Shown here piece by piece: positions 33,801 to 41,567 of a stretch of DNA of 64,000 nucleotides. The translations under genes were made by a program, and so were the position numbers. Below the pieces are notes generated by a model that ran no database searches, was not told where the DNA came from, and worked only from the letters and a program-made list of their open reading frames with translations. Within the stretch, counting starts at the first letter, position 1. Each line of letters opens with the position of its first letter. The DNA lies in NCBI GenBank assembly GCA_036389375.1, contig DASVQA010000023.1:18232-82231 (forward strand), written 5' to 3'. The stretch comes from QHXQ01 sp036389375 (GTDB taxonomy: Bacteria > Acidobacteriota > Blastocatellia > Pyrinomonadales > Pyrinomonadaceae).

Positions 33801-34214
33801 TTCAGCAAGGATAGCGGCTTCTGGCGGCAACTGAGCGGGTTGAATCTGGGGCTTGGGCTGCACGCCGAGTCGGGCATCCCGATCAGCGAATATCTCGCGC
33901 ACCCGGTCTATCTCAACGCCGGTGAAATCCCCGTCGGCGGGCGCGGGCGCTTGGGCCGCACGCCCTGGTTCACGCGCGCAGACCTGCACGCCGACTATCG
34001 TTACCAGATGTCGGAGCGCACGCGCATGGTCTTCATCGCGGACTTCTTCAACGTGACGAATAACCGCCGCGTCCGTTTCCCTGACAACTTCCGCGAGAGC
34101 ACGGCGGGGCAGCTAAACCCGGACTTCCTGAAGCCCGGCATCGCCGCCACCGACCTGAATCGCGGCTTCTACCTGCCGTTCAACATGCGGCTTGGCCTGC
34201 GCTTCGAGTTCTAA
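30900..34214 (+). CDS. TonB-dependent outer-membrane receptor, Oar-like
   Basis: 1104 aa; CTAAGGAGAC precedes ATG 30900. Signal peptide ends near ATSALAQ. Residues about 25-115 form a carboxypeptidase-regulatory-like domain (GGTVVDANGAALPNVSVTVTG), then a plug (YIADGVNITD, VQVKTGGFEPQYGQAQGG) and a 22-strand-type barrel ending in LGLRFEF with terminal Phe, as needed for BAM insertion. Such Oar-like receptors are abundant in Acidobacteria; substrates (oligosaccharides, peptides) are usually unknown. A classical TonB box is not obvious. A strong terminator follows at 34245-34276. Confidence 0.93.
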   Translation: MKKVLWLVLMLCLGLGATSALAQDRSTTGSIGGTVVDANGAALPNVSVTVTGQTGARTVTSNEEGAFEVQNLIPGIYSVKVEQQGFKTASAERVEVFLGKQSTLKLTLEPGLATEVVQVTDVAATDLSNTAVQSNLSDTLFDNIPVQRSVTSLFYLAPGVNDSGKGGTANPSISGGSPLDNLYIADGVNITDSAFGGLGTFTRNFGTLGVGINTSFIKEVQVKTGGFEPQYGQAQGGIVNIITQSGGNEYHGALYGFARPKAFEATRRQPDDVRVNKFGKMLHEENYDAGADIGGYVPGLRDKLFFFGSFNPSVRREIVRGAAGSRIETLLGDTARRYRTLNYAGKVDWNINQSHTVAFSIFGDPTQTNVAPFATLNIDNLTALNKLIYGTRSMSVRYNGALTNTWTLSASVSQGKNHFDETGFASYNQITDRTQPARGNFVSVGYGFFEPTDGKTNRVSFDTTKQVTFLGAHTFGLGYQYQRAFYEGVRDRSGPKFTVPATNATGRSVTELGGNTAAAVGQPVNATWTLFTANTNPASNDNPRGGCTLCPLLDIPGVGLRPVILRHERGEYGNTSFGTQSNYNAAYIMDTWRFNKYVTALVGIRNEQERIIGNPGATGERIAYSFTGNWAPRIGVTVDPLGQGKTKAYYNYGRFFEYIPLDLAERSLSAETDFRRGFYIPQFHVDAAGRRIADIDPVSGTVIPIIDAAHLVTGAQNAAGQNIGIDPNFSGRLSVSLQSPSNPILPGTKLGFAREHLIGFEQQFPRNFIVSLRYIDRRLKRIVEDAAVVSPEGADFFGQTYFIGNVNSQLDAAVNPIPHVFTPTFDAAGNVTNVPGACNPGLVNPFATPSQGICYETNGRNGQPAGNPGGDGVPDGFPDPVHIYKAFEIEVNKRFSNNWQLLSNWRIASLRGNFEGHFRNDNGQTDPAISSLFDFTGGEFGLLGDQFAVGPLNTDRTHIVNIYGNYSFSKDSGFWRQLSGLNLGLGLHAESGIPISEYLAHPVYLNAGEIPVGGRGRLGRTPWFTRADLHADYRYQMSERTRMVFIADFFNVTNNRRVRFPDNFRESTAGQLNPDFLKPGIAATDLNRGFYLPFNMRLGLRFEF

Positions 34215-34244
34215 ACCCTTCGGGGCCACCTGATGGTGTTTGAT

Positions 34245-34276
34245 AGGGAGGGGGTTTTTAACCAAACCCCCTCCCT
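34245..34276 (+). terminator. Intrinsic terminator after the TonB receptor gene
   Basis: Perfect 13-base stem (AGGGAGGGGGTTT paired with AAACCCCCTCCCT) and 6-base loop, followed by CTTGTTTTT. Located 30 bases past the stop codon. Confidence 0.92.
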
Positions 34277-34373
34277 CTTGTTTTTCCCTTAGACTTAAGG
34301 AATGATCACACGGCTTGCCCGGCGCGCTAAAGAGGCAGCACGGCCGGCGGATTTTCTTTGGAGGTGATACATC

Positions 34374-35372
34374 ATGCTGCGTCCAGCTTTGCGCTTATTC
34401 GGTTTAGCTGTGCTGCTCACGTGTAGCGCCGCGCCGGTTGCCGCGCAAGTGCGCTCGGCCATCGAGCCGGTCGAGATACGCGGGCAGGTGCGCTATGCCA
34501 ACGGTACGCCGGCCTTCGATGTCGTCGTCCGTCTAGAGAAGCAGAGCGGCGGCTACGAGGGCGAGCAGCGCACAGACCGGCTCGGCAAGTTCCGCTTTCC
34601 AAACCTCTCGCCCGTCCAGTACCGCATCAGCGTCCGCCATCCCGGCTATCGTGAGATTGATCGTGAGGTCAATCTCGTCATGCAGTCGAGCGACTACGTG
34701 CAACTCACTCTGGTGGCGGACGCAGTTGAGTTGCCGACGAGTCCGACGACGGGCATGTCCGGCGTGGTGAACGCGAACGTACCGCCCGAAGCGCAGAAGG
34801 AGTTTGAGAAGGGGCGCGTCGCCGTGCAGGACGCGAAGACGCTCGACGAAGGTTTGCAGCATCTGGAAAAGGCCGTCCAGCTTTACCCCGCTTTCCTCGA
34901 AGCGCAAATGCTGCTCGGCACGGTCTACATGGACGAGAAACGCTGGGATGCGGCGGAGAGCGTCCTGCGTAAAGTCCTGACCCTGAACCCGAAGACCGCG
35001 CCCGCCTATTTCGCGCTCGGCGAAGTTTACCGGCGCCAGAAAAAATACGCTGAAGCCGAGAAAGAGTTACAGTCCGGTTTAAAGCTCGACGACAAATCCG
35101 CGCAGGGTCATTTCACGCTCGGACGGGTCTATTACGAGATGGGCGACATCGCCAAGGCCGGCCCGCAGGTCGGTACAGCCCTACAACTCAACCCCAAACT
35201 CGCCGAAGGCCACCTGCTCGCCGGCAACATCCTGCTCAAAGCGCGGCAAGCCGAAAACGCCATGACCGAGTTTCAAGCCTATCTACTGCTCGCGCCCAAC
35301 GGCGAGTTTGCCCCCCAGGCCCGCGACCTCGTCGCCAAGATCAAACAGGCGCTTGCCACCAAAAAGCCCTGA
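34374..35372 (+). CDS. Exported TPR protein with carboxypeptidase-regulatory-like N-terminus
   Basis: 332 aa; GGAGGTGAT ends 5 bases before ATG 34374. Signal peptide cleaved after PVAAQ. Residues ~30-115 form a carboxypeptidase-regulatory-like beta sandwich (EIRGQVRYANGTPAFDVVVRLEKQ), followed by about four to five tetratricopeptide repeats (LYPAFLEAQMLLGTVYMDEKRWDAAESVLRK is split over two blades) to the C-terminus. The same N-terminal domain type opens both TonB receptors in the window. Likely a periplasmic scaffold. It is separated from the receptor gene by a terminator, so it has its own promoter. Confidence 0.85.
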   Translation: MLRPALRLFGLAVLLTCSAAPVAAQVRSAIEPVEIRGQVRYANGTPAFDVVVRLEKQSGGYEGEQRTDRLGKFRFPNLSPVQYRISVRHPGYREIDREVNLVMQSSDYVQLTLVADAVELPTSPTTGMSGVVNANVPPEAQKEFEKGRVAVQDAKTLDEGLQHLEKAVQLYPAFLEAQMLLGTVYMDEKRWDAAESVLRKVLTLNPKTAPAYFALGEVYRRQKKYAEAEKELQSGLKLDDKSAQGHFTLGRVYYEMGDIAKAGPQVGTALQLNPKLAEGHLLAGNILLKARQAENAMTEFQAYLLLAPNGEFAPQARDLVAKIKQALATKKP

Positions 35373-35405
35373 CCGGCGCACCACAACGCACAAGCACGAC
35401 AGGAA

Positions 35406-35441
35406 AACCGGGCGCGAGGTTATACGACTTCGCACCCGGTT
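35406..35441. terminator. Terminator-like hairpin beside the IS boundary
   Basis: AACCGGGCGCGAG and the complementary CTTCGCACCCGGTT form a 13-position stem with one mismatch and one G-U, loop of 8. It follows the TPR gene stop by 34 bases but lacks a T-run on the plus strand (TTTT on the minus side). It lies 8 bases outside the left inverted repeat of the mobile island. Confidence 0.4.
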
Positions 35442-35469
35442 CTATGTGACGTGAGTTCGACGTAAGGAA

Positions 35470-35915
35470 TTGAAAAGAGAACCCCGAAAGGGTCACCGCT
35501 CCGGCATCTCCTTCATCGACTCGACTTCCTTGCGTGTCTGCCACAACCGTCGCATCCACTCGCACAAAGTCTTTGCGGGGTGCGCCCGCCGCGGGAAGAC
35601 CTCCGTGGACTGGTTCTTCGGCTTCAAGCTCCACCTGGTCATCAACGACTGCGGGGAGTTGCTCTATGTGCGGCTCACTTCCGGTAACACGGACGACCGC
35701 CGCCCCGGCCCCGCTTTGGTCAAGGGGGTGTTCGGCAATCTCTTCGGCGATAAGGGCTACGTCAACTGCTCTTCGAGGCGCTCTACGACGAAGGCATCCA
35801 ACTCGTCACCAAGCTCAAGCGAGGGATGAAGAACGGGCTGGCCCCGCTCTTCGACAAGATCATGCTCAGGAAGCGCGCCATCGTCGAGAGTGTCATGGAT
35901 CAACTCTACAGGTGC
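35470..35915 (+). pseudogene. IS982-family transposase, truncated and frameshifted
   Basis: The first frame begins inside the catalytic core: GISFIDSTSLRVCHNRRI, then WFFGFKLHLVINDCGELL and NLFGDKGYV, all typical of IS982 DDE transposases. Roughly the first 110 residues are missing and the left inverted repeat lies directly upstream. At about 35761-35769 the frame shifts; the continuation in another frame reads LFEALYDEGIQLVTKLKRGM and DKIMLRKRAIVESVMDQL, then decays. So it has an N-terminal deletion, one frameshift and loss of the C-terminus: inactive. Confidence 0.88.
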
Positions 35916-36014
35916 CGGAGCACCCGGCGAAGTGCCAAGACGGCCGTGAGGTGGGGCGACGCAGGAAGTGCGCACTTCCCGCGTCTCGGTCGCCGTGCCG
36001 TCGACCGGCCCAGT

Positions 36015-36620
36015 CTACTCCGGCTCAGTCTCAGTGAGCGTGTACCCGAGCTTCATCGTGCCCTTGAGACCCGAGATAAGCACGCTGATCGTCTCGGCGG
36101 CGAGGTTTGAGAAGCTATTCGGGCCTTCCTGAAGGATGCCCAGCCTTACCGTGTGTTTCGCGACGAGCTGCATGCGTTCCGCCGAGCTCCCGTCTGGCAA
36201 ATCGACGAAGATGTCGAGCTTCCACTGAACCGAGCCCGTCATAGCGGCGCCGAGCTGGAGTGAGCACGTGTTCGGTTCATAGGCGAGCGTTGTGATCGGC
36301 CACGGGTCTATGGTATTCGTGCCGAATGGGTTCGCGCGCAAATTCACCGTGTTGCCCTTGGCGCGCTCCCAGGAAAACCTTACGACGCGGCCGGTTCCCT
36401 TGATGGTCTGGATCCCGCCGGTGAGCGGCGTGTCGGTAGGGCCGGTCGGTGAACCTATTTGAATGACTCCCTTGTCCATCCCCGCTTCCCTATAGAAGTC
36501 GACTTCAAACTTCCAATCGATGTCGTGGTCCACACGGGCAATTTCTTGCCACCCCGAGCGCTCTTTGAGGAGGATCGAGTTTTGGTAGGCGGAAACCGCC
36601 GCGGTGCTGCTGCTAATCAT
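36015..36620 (-). CDS. Uncharacterised 201-aa protein carried within the IS-derived island
   Basis: I do not recognise the family. AAGGAAC lies 6 bases before ATG 36620, and the frame is intact from start to TAG, so it looks functional, unlike the neighbouring transposase. No signal peptide or membrane helix. The protein is beta-rich with a Trp-containing centre (DHDIDWKFEVDFYREAG, RVVRFSWERAKGNTVNL, GSVQWKLDIFVDLPDG), no Cys pairs, and a single Cys. Codon use is less GC-biased than in flanking genes, suggesting transfer. Opposite strand to the transposase remnant. Role unknown; cargo gene or a resident gene trapped by insertions. Confidence 0.7.
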   Translation of the reverse strand: MISSSTAAVSAYQNSILLKERSGWQEIARVDHDIDWKFEVDFYREAGMDKGVIQIGSPTGPTDTPLTGGIQTIKGTGRVVRFSWERAKGNTVNLRANPFGTNTIDPWPITTLAYEPNTCSLQLGAAMTGSVQWKLDIFVDLPDGSSAERMQLVAKHTVRLGILQEGPNSFSNLAAETISVLISGLKGTMKLGYTLTETEPE

Positions 36621-36761
36621 GGTTGTTCCTTTCGAGTCGAAATAAAGAGTGTGAGGCGGACGACCTTGGCAGGTGTGCTCTCACGGCAAGCAGGCAGACC
36701 GCTCCAGTTGTGTGCGGACGCAAACACAGTGGCGCTCGAACACCTACGTGGGAGCGGCCGT

Positions 36762-36980
36762 GGGTAGTGGGTCATTTTCCATGTCGAACCAATAGAGATA
36801 AGCCATCTTATCTCTGAGAGTGTCAGGCGGTGTCGCTGGTTCTCGCCGCAGGTTGGACTTTATGTCGGGTTTTTAAAGTCTGGCGGTGAGTTAATCACTC
36901 GAAAGGGCATTCGTCTGTGCGCTAACACACGCACAGCCAAAATCCAATCCGTGATCAACATTGAAAATGACCCACTACCC
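36762..36980. mobile_element. 219-bp MITE-like element with 18-base inverted ends and 6-base target duplication
   Basis: GGGTAGTGGGTCATTTTC (36762-36779) and its perfect reverse complement (36963-36980) form the ends; similarity extends imperfectly inward for about 10 more bases (CATGTCGAAC versus AATGTTGATC). The 6-mer GGCCGT flanks both sides (36756-36761 and 36981-36986), as expected for a target-site duplication. The interior has no open reading frame and includes a GAGATAAG/CTTATCTC hairpin near 36796-36818. The GTGGGTCATTTT terminus is reminiscent of IS21-type ends (recollection, not searched). Confidence 0.7.
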
Positions 36981-37145
36981 GGCCGTGGCAGACTTAGGCA
37001 GCGGCCGAACGCCGCGCATCACGCGCCGCCCCGCACCTCTGCTGATAATGACATTACGTCGAACTCACGTTGGTTTAGTGGGCGGCTTCGGGTAGGCCCG
37101 CGCGAAAGCCTGCGCTTGAGCAGATTTGGTTGGCAGATGAGGAGC

Positions 37146-37181
37146 AACAAAAAGAGGTGGCGGAGCGAACTCCGCCACCTC
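37146..37181 (-). terminator. Intrinsic terminator of the second TonB receptor gene
   Basis: Minus strand: perfect 12-base stem GAGGTGGCGGAG / CTCCGCCACCTC closed by a TTCG tetraloop, followed by TTTTTGTT. About 30 bases past the receptor stop codon. Confidence 0.92.
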
Positions 37182-37211
37182 GCAAGGTGTCGTGTGAACC
37201 ACGAAGCCTGA

Positions 37212-40200
37212 TTAGAAGTTGAAGCGCACCGCCAACTGGATGTTGCGCGGGTGGCTGCTGAACACCTGATCGGGCACGTTGAAGAACGTGCGCCCGACGG
37301 TGTTGATGTCCGTCACACCCGTCGTCGCAATCGGCGTGACCGAGTTGATCGAGCCGGGCACGTACTGCGGGTGGTTGAACGCGTTGAAGAGGTCGGCGCG
37401 AATCTGGAACCGCTTGTTCTCGCTAATCCAGAAGTTCTTGAAGATCGAGAAGTCCAGATTGTTGATGCCGGGCAGTTGCAGCGTGTTGCGCGCCGTGTTC
37501 GAGAGCGCACCCAAACCGGCCTGAATGTACTGCGCGTTCGGGTTGTTGGCCAGATAGCCGACCACGTCGCCCGCGCTGTTGGTCAGGGCCGTCACCGTGC
37601 TGGACGTGCCTTCGACGCCGCCCACGTTGGTGATCGAGCGGTCGCCCGCGTTGTCCAAGTTCAGGTTCGAGTCCACGCCGCTACGCACCGTCGCTTTTTC
37701 GCCCGACTCGAAAGTGAGCGTGCCGGCGAAGCTTAAGCCGCCGAGCGCAAGCCGCGTGACGGCGTTCTTGCTGTGGGTGAACCACGGCAGATCGTAGATG
37801 CTCGACAGCACGAAGCGGTGGCGGCGATCAAGCGCCGAATCGGCCCGCTCTTTGCGGAGGTTTTGGAAGTCCTCCACGCGGCGCGGACTGAGCACGGTGC
37901 TGAACACCTCGGCGGTCGTGTCGTCGATCAAGTGGCTCCACGTGTAAGCGCCGGACAACTGGAAGCCGCGCGTGAAGCGGCGCGTCAACTGGGCCGAGCC
38001 GCCGTGATAGGTCGAGTTGCCGTTCGACAGGAAGCCGACCAGGAAGTTATCGCTGAAGCCGGCATTTTCGTAGGCCGGCACGAGCGGCGAAATGTTGAGC
38101 AGATCGTCGAGCGTGGTCGGCAACGCGTCAAGCTGCGCCTGCGACGGCCGTGCAAGGAACGTCGGCAGGAAACGCTGCGGCGTGACGATGGAGCGCACGT
38201 TCAGGCGATTCTGCGTCAACAGGTGGATACCACGCGTGCCGACGTAGCGCAGTTCGAGCGCCCAATCGTTCAGGAACTGGCGCTGGTAGCTGCCCGTCCA
38301 TGTGATCGCGTAAGGCACTTGCTGGTCAGGGATGAACCCGGACGTGGCCGAGCGCGCCGCCGCCGCATTGTTACCAATGGGGTTGGGCGTGGACGAGATG
38401 CCACCGTTGGCCAAGAAGTTCGGCGCACCGCCGCGCAGTTGCGCCTGCGTCAGGTCGCGCGTCTGGTTCGACTGCGGCGGCAGCGACAGGATGTAGAGGT
38501 TGTCGAAGATCACGTCGTAGGCCATCGAGAAGCCGACGCGGAGTGAACTCTTGTTGCCGTTGCCGAACAGGAGGTTCTTCCAGCCCGACTCGTAGCTCGG
38601 TGAATAGGCGAAACCGACGCGCGGCGCGAAGTTCTTCTTCTGTGCGCGCGGCTCGCGGAATTCAATCAAGCCGGGGACGGACGCGATTGAGTTCTGCACC
38701 TGCTGACGTGCGCCGAAGGGCAGTTGCTGATAGGAGTAGCTCAGCCCAAGGTTGAACGTCAGGTTCGGGCGGAAGCGCCAGTCGTCCTGCGCGAAGGCGA
38801 AGAGAATCTTCTGGTCGCCGTAGTAGGCGGACGAGCCGACAGTGCGCTCGCCAAACTGATCCGGCGTGATGTCGCGCAGGAACAGGTCGGTCGTGCCGTA
38901 CTCGTAATCGCCGCGCTGGCGCTGCACGAAGGACTGCGGCGAAATGGACTTGCGGAAGTCGCCGCCGAACTTGAACGAGTGGTTGCCGCGCGTGTACGAG
39001 AGGTTGTCGATGATCTGATAGTTGTTCTCGATGGAGAACTGCGGTGCGTTCGGGTCAGGCCCGATTTGCAGCGCCGCCAGATCGTCAAGCTGAATGTTCG
39101 GGAACGCGTCAAGCCCGGGGAAGCCGATGTTCGGCACGGGCGTCGTGTTCGAGTAGCGCCGATAGGAGAGCCGCATTTCGTTGCTCACGCTCGGCGTGAA
39201 GTTGTGGAACAGGCTGTAAGAGAACAGCCGCCCGTCGGTCGGGACGTTGGTGAAGAACGCAGGCAGATTGGCCGCGAAGTCAATCGAGCGCAGGTTATCG
39301 TAGATAAAGCGCCCGCGATGCTGCGTCTTGCTGCTCTGCGTGTAGTCAATGTTGATGACGTAGTTGTCTTCGTTCGCAAAGTTCGGCGCGGCAAACGCGA
39401 TGGGGCCGACCGGGATGGGCGTGCCCGCCACCGTGATAAAGCGCGGTGCGCCGGTCGCCGTCGTGCCCTGCACGGGCGCGCGCGGCACGTAGGTGTTGAA
39501 GATCGAGACGTTGCGGGCCGAGAGGCCGGGCAGCGAGTTTATGGTCGCAAAACCGGCGGCGGTCGGCGCAACCAACCCGCCCGGCGAAGCCGCCTGACCG
39601 AGTTGCTGCCGCTCGTAGGAGAAGAAGAAGAACAGCTTGTTCTTCCCGCTATAAACGGTCGGGCCGCCCTCACCGAAGTGCGGGAAGTAGATGGGCCCGC
39701 CGATGTTGCCGCCGAAGCGGTTGTAATCGAAACGCGGGTTGGCCAGATCGCCAGCCGACGTGTCGCGCACGACGCCCGCGTTCTTCTGGAGCGTGTCGAG
39801 CGCGTTCAGGTGGCGATTTTGCAGGAATTCATAGACCGTGCCGTGGAAGTCGTTCGTGCCGCTCTTGGTGGCGACGATGAACTGACCACCGGTCGAACGA
39901 CCGAATTCAGCCGAATACTGGTTCGACAGCAGCGAGAATTCCGAGATGGTTTCCGGCGAGACGTAGATGGCGGGGCCGGTCACGTCCTTGCGGTTGTTGT
40001 CGATGCCGTCCACCGTGAAGTTGTTGTTGCGCGGGCGCTGCCCGCCGACCGAGCCGCCTGCGCCAACGCCGACGCCGCCGCTGCTCGACACGTTTGGCGC
40101 AATCAGCGCCAGATTGTAGATGCCGCCCTGCCCGCCGCCGGCCACGCCTGCGGTCGTCTGGGCCAACTCGACCGCCTGCCGCTCGGTGAAGCCTTTCGAG

Positions 40201-40616
40201 AGCGTGGTGGTCGTCGTCTGCACGAGTTCAGCGCCACCGGCTGAGACGGTGACGGTCTCGCCTTGCAGTTGCCCGACGGTCAGGGTCGTCGGCACGTCCG
40301 TCGTCTGATTGAGCGAGACATGCACGTCCGTCAGGGTCAAGGGCTTGAAGTTGGCTGCCTCGACGGTGATGGTGTAATCGCCCGCGAGCAGGTTCTTGAA
40401 CTCGTATTCACCCTCGCTGCTACTCTGCGTAGTCTGTGAGTTATTGGTTTTTGTGTCCGTAATCGTGACCTTGGCGTTGGGCACGACCGCGCCGTTCGGG
40501 TCGGTAACGATGCCGCGTACGTTGCCGGTCGTGACCTGTGCCTGCGCCGCGAACACGCAGGCCAGCACGAGCAACGCCGCGCCGAAGGCCTGGGTAAGTC
40601 TGCGGTAACTAGCCAT
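37212..40616 (-). CDS. TonB-dependent outer-membrane receptor, Oar-like
   Basis: 1134 aa; CAGGAGAT precedes ATG 40616. Signal peptide to about residue 26 (VFAAQAQ), then a carboxypeptidase-regulatory-like domain (VRGIVTDPNGAVVPNAKVTITD), plug region (FTVDGIDNNRKDVTGPAIYV, FSLLSNQYSAEFGRSTGG) and a large barrel ending IQLAVRFNF with terminal Phe. It is more typical of the Oar/OmpA-related class than the receptor at 30900-34214, sharing the same architecture but little obvious sequence. Substrate unknown. It has its own terminator, and a 366-base upstream gap, so it is probably monocistronic. Confidence 0.94.
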   Translation of the reverse strand: MASYRRLTQAFGAALLVLACVFAAQAQVTTGNVRGIVTDPNGAVVPNAKVTITDTKTNNSQTTQSSSEGEYEFKNLLAGDYTITVEAANFKPLTLTDVHVSLNQTTDVPTTLTVGQLQGETVTVSAGGAELVQTTTTTLSKGFTERQAVELAQTTAGVAGGGQGGIYNLALIAPNVSSSGGVGVGAGGSVGGQRPRNNNFTVDGIDNNRKDVTGPAIYVSPETISEFSLLSNQYSAEFGRSTGGQFIVATKSGTNDFHGTVYEFLQNRHLNALDTLQKNAGVVRDTSAGDLANPRFDYNRFGGNIGGPIYFPHFGEGGPTVYSGKNKLFFFFSYERQQLGQAASPGGLVAPTAAGFATINSLPGLSARNVSIFNTYVPRAPVQGTTATGAPRFITVAGTPIPVGPIAFAAPNFANEDNYVINIDYTQSSKTQHRGRFIYDNLRSIDFAANLPAFFTNVPTDGRLFSYSLFHNFTPSVSNEMRLSYRRYSNTTPVPNIGFPGLDAFPNIQLDDLAALQIGPDPNAPQFSIENNYQIIDNLSYTRGNHSFKFGGDFRKSISPQSFVQRQRGDYEYGTTDLFLRDITPDQFGERTVGSSAYYGDQKILFAFAQDDWRFRPNLTFNLGLSYSYQQLPFGARQQVQNSIASVPGLIEFREPRAQKKNFAPRVGFAYSPSYESGWKNLLFGNGNKSSLRVGFSMAYDVIFDNLYILSLPPQSNQTRDLTQAQLRGGAPNFLANGGISSTPNPIGNNAAAARSATSGFIPDQQVPYAITWTGSYQRQFLNDWALELRYVGTRGIHLLTQNRLNVRSIVTPQRFLPTFLARPSQAQLDALPTTLDDLLNISPLVPAYENAGFSDNFLVGFLSNGNSTYHGGSAQLTRRFTRGFQLSGAYTWSHLIDDTTAEVFSTVLSPRRVEDFQNLRKERADSALDRRHRFVLSSIYDLPWFTHSKNAVTRLALGGLSFAGTLTFESGEKATVRSGVDSNLNLDNAGDRSITNVGGVEGTSSTVTALTNSAGDVVGYLANNPNAQYIQAGLGALSNTARNTLQLPGINNLDFSIFKNFWISENKRFQIRADLFNAFNHPQYVPGSINSVTPIATTGVTDINTVGRTFFNVPDQVFSSHPRNIQLAVRFNF

Positions 40617-40897
40617 AAGAAATCTCCTGTTTCTGCGAAACTACTGTTTTTTTGAGGAGTTGGAATTGCACTCCCAGATTACCTTCAGCAACTCCTATTC
40701 CCCAAGCGGCGCACACCTCTGCCGCGCCGCCCCAAATGCCCAAAAACGCCCAACTTTACGGGGTTTACCAACCCGTCCCATAACCGGCCAACGTCCGGCC
40801 GGCACGGGCCGGGCGGGCCGTATCCAGACCTTCGGAGCAAAGCCTACAAAAAAATGGATGAGGCGGCGGGCGCGCAGGGTGGAGACGACAGACAGCC

Positions 40898-40929
40898 CGG
40901 GCCCGTGCTGCGGGCACAGCACGGGCCCG
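40898..40929 (-). terminator. Long GC-rich hairpin downstream of the TPR gene
   Basis: Perfect 13-base stem CGGGCCCGTGCTG / CAGCACGGGCCCG with a 6-base loop. No T-run follows on either strand, so it may act as a transcript 3'-end stabiliser rather than a true intrinsic terminator. Confidence 0.5.
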
Positions 40930-40953
40930 ACTGTTGATTTCCGGCGGCCGGCG

Positions 40954-40979
40954 GGGCGATTGGCCGCGGCCAATCGCCC
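40954..40979. repeat. 26-base perfect palindrome
   Basis: GGGCGATTGGCC-GC-GGCCAATCGCCC is symmetrical over all 26 bases and begins 3 bases past the TPR gene stop codon. Too perfect and unlooped for an ordinary terminator; could be a dimer-binding site or an interspersed palindromic element. Confidence 0.6.
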
Positions 40980-40982
40980 GGC

Positions 40983-41537
40983 CTACTTGGTCATCAGGTC
41001 TTTGAGTTTTCGGGCCAGTTCCTTGTCCAGACCTTGCAGCGCCTCGTACTGCGCGAGCGCCTCGTCCCTTTTGCCGATGGCGGACAAGACCAGCCCCAGA
41101 TTGAAACGGGCCTCGGCAAATTTAGGCTTCAACTCGATAGCCCGCTGATACGCGGCCAACGTCGCCTCGACCCGATTCTGCGCGGCATAAACCCGCCCCA
41201 GCCCCAGATAGGCCCGCGCCTCTTTCGGATTGAGCTTGACCGCTTGACTGTAAGCGCGCTCGGCGTCCGTATAGCGCGGCGGCTTGGCGTCGCACGCCTC
41301 GTTGCCGGCGCGCAAGGCTTGCTCCACCTCTTTGCCGCTCTGCGCGTCCCGCACCTCGTTCTCGACCTCATAGGGTTTCGGCTTCATCGGGTCGCGCTCA
41401 AGCGGGTCGTAGGGGCGGAGCACGACGGCCGGGTCTGGGCGCGGTTTCGTCGCCGCCTGCGCGCGCCCGTTGGCGGGCAGCAGCAACACGCACAGCAGCG
41501 CGCCCAAACCGAAGAAGAGATTGTTGGGGGCTTTCAT
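40983..41537 (-). CDS. Exported TPR-repeat protein, 184 aa
   Basis: Signal peptide MKAPNNLFFGLGALLCVLLL, cleaved near GRAQA. Residues ~85-180 contain three TPR motifs (AYSQAVKLNPKEARAYLGLGR, AYQRAIELKPKFAEARFNLG, final EALAQYEAL). The segment between signal and repeats has a charged linker with DPMKPKPYEVENEVRDAQSG. GGATT precedes ATG 41537. It starts 30 bases after the S9 peptidase stop, so the two are probably one operon; role likely as a periplasmic scaffold. Confidence 0.85.
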   Translation of the reverse strand: MKAPNNLFFGLGALLCVLLLPANGRAQAATKPRPDPAVVLRPYDPLERDPMKPKPYEVENEVRDAQSGKEVEQALRAGNEACDAKPPRYTDAERAYSQAVKLNPKEARAYLGLGRVYAAQNRVEATLAAYQRAIELKPKFAEARFNLGLVLSAIGKRDEALAQYEALQGLDKELARKLKDLMTK

Positions 41538-41567
41538 CGTGGGTCAATCCTTTCGGGCGTGGCCCTG

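Larger units (their letters stand above)
35449..37070. mobile_element. Decayed IS-derived island with 17-base outer inverted repeats
   Basis: ACGTGAGTTCGACGTAA at 35449-35465 and its exact reverse complement TTACGTCGAACTCACGT at 37054-37070 bracket 1,622 bases. Inside, left to right: an IS982-type transposase remnant, one complete gene on the other strand, and a 219-bp MITE-like element. Read inward, the right end begins ACCAACGTGAG, consistent with IS982-type ends starting in ACC. The region is less GC-rich than its flanks. It separates two TonB-receptor/TPR gene groups. Confidence 0.65.
40617..40982. other. Intergenic region with two strong palindromes
   Basis: 366 bases between the TPR gene stop and the TonB receptor start, both on the minus strand. 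The TPR-side third holds the two hairpins listed separately. The remainder is GC-rich with a CAAAAACGCCCAACTTTACGGGG patch that may carry the receptor promoter; no clear -35/-10 or sigma-54 site was found. Confidence 0.5.

Noticed and set aside
30912..33989. 1025-codon open frame antisense to the TonB receptor
   Set aside because: Composition is Arg/Glu/Val/Asp rich as expected for a GC-rich shadow frame; the receptor on the other strand has signal peptide, plug, terminal Phe, RBS and terminator.
36951..37211. 86-codon open frame over the MITE right end
   Set aside because: Runs through the terminal repeat, the island boundary and the receptor terminator; no ribosome site.
38724..40244. 506-codon open frame antisense to the second TonB receptor
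   Set aside because: Shadow frame of a well-supported gene.
40660..41148. 162-codon plus-strand frame over the palindrome region
   Set aside because: It overlaps the TPR gene antisense and the hairpins; no supporting motif.
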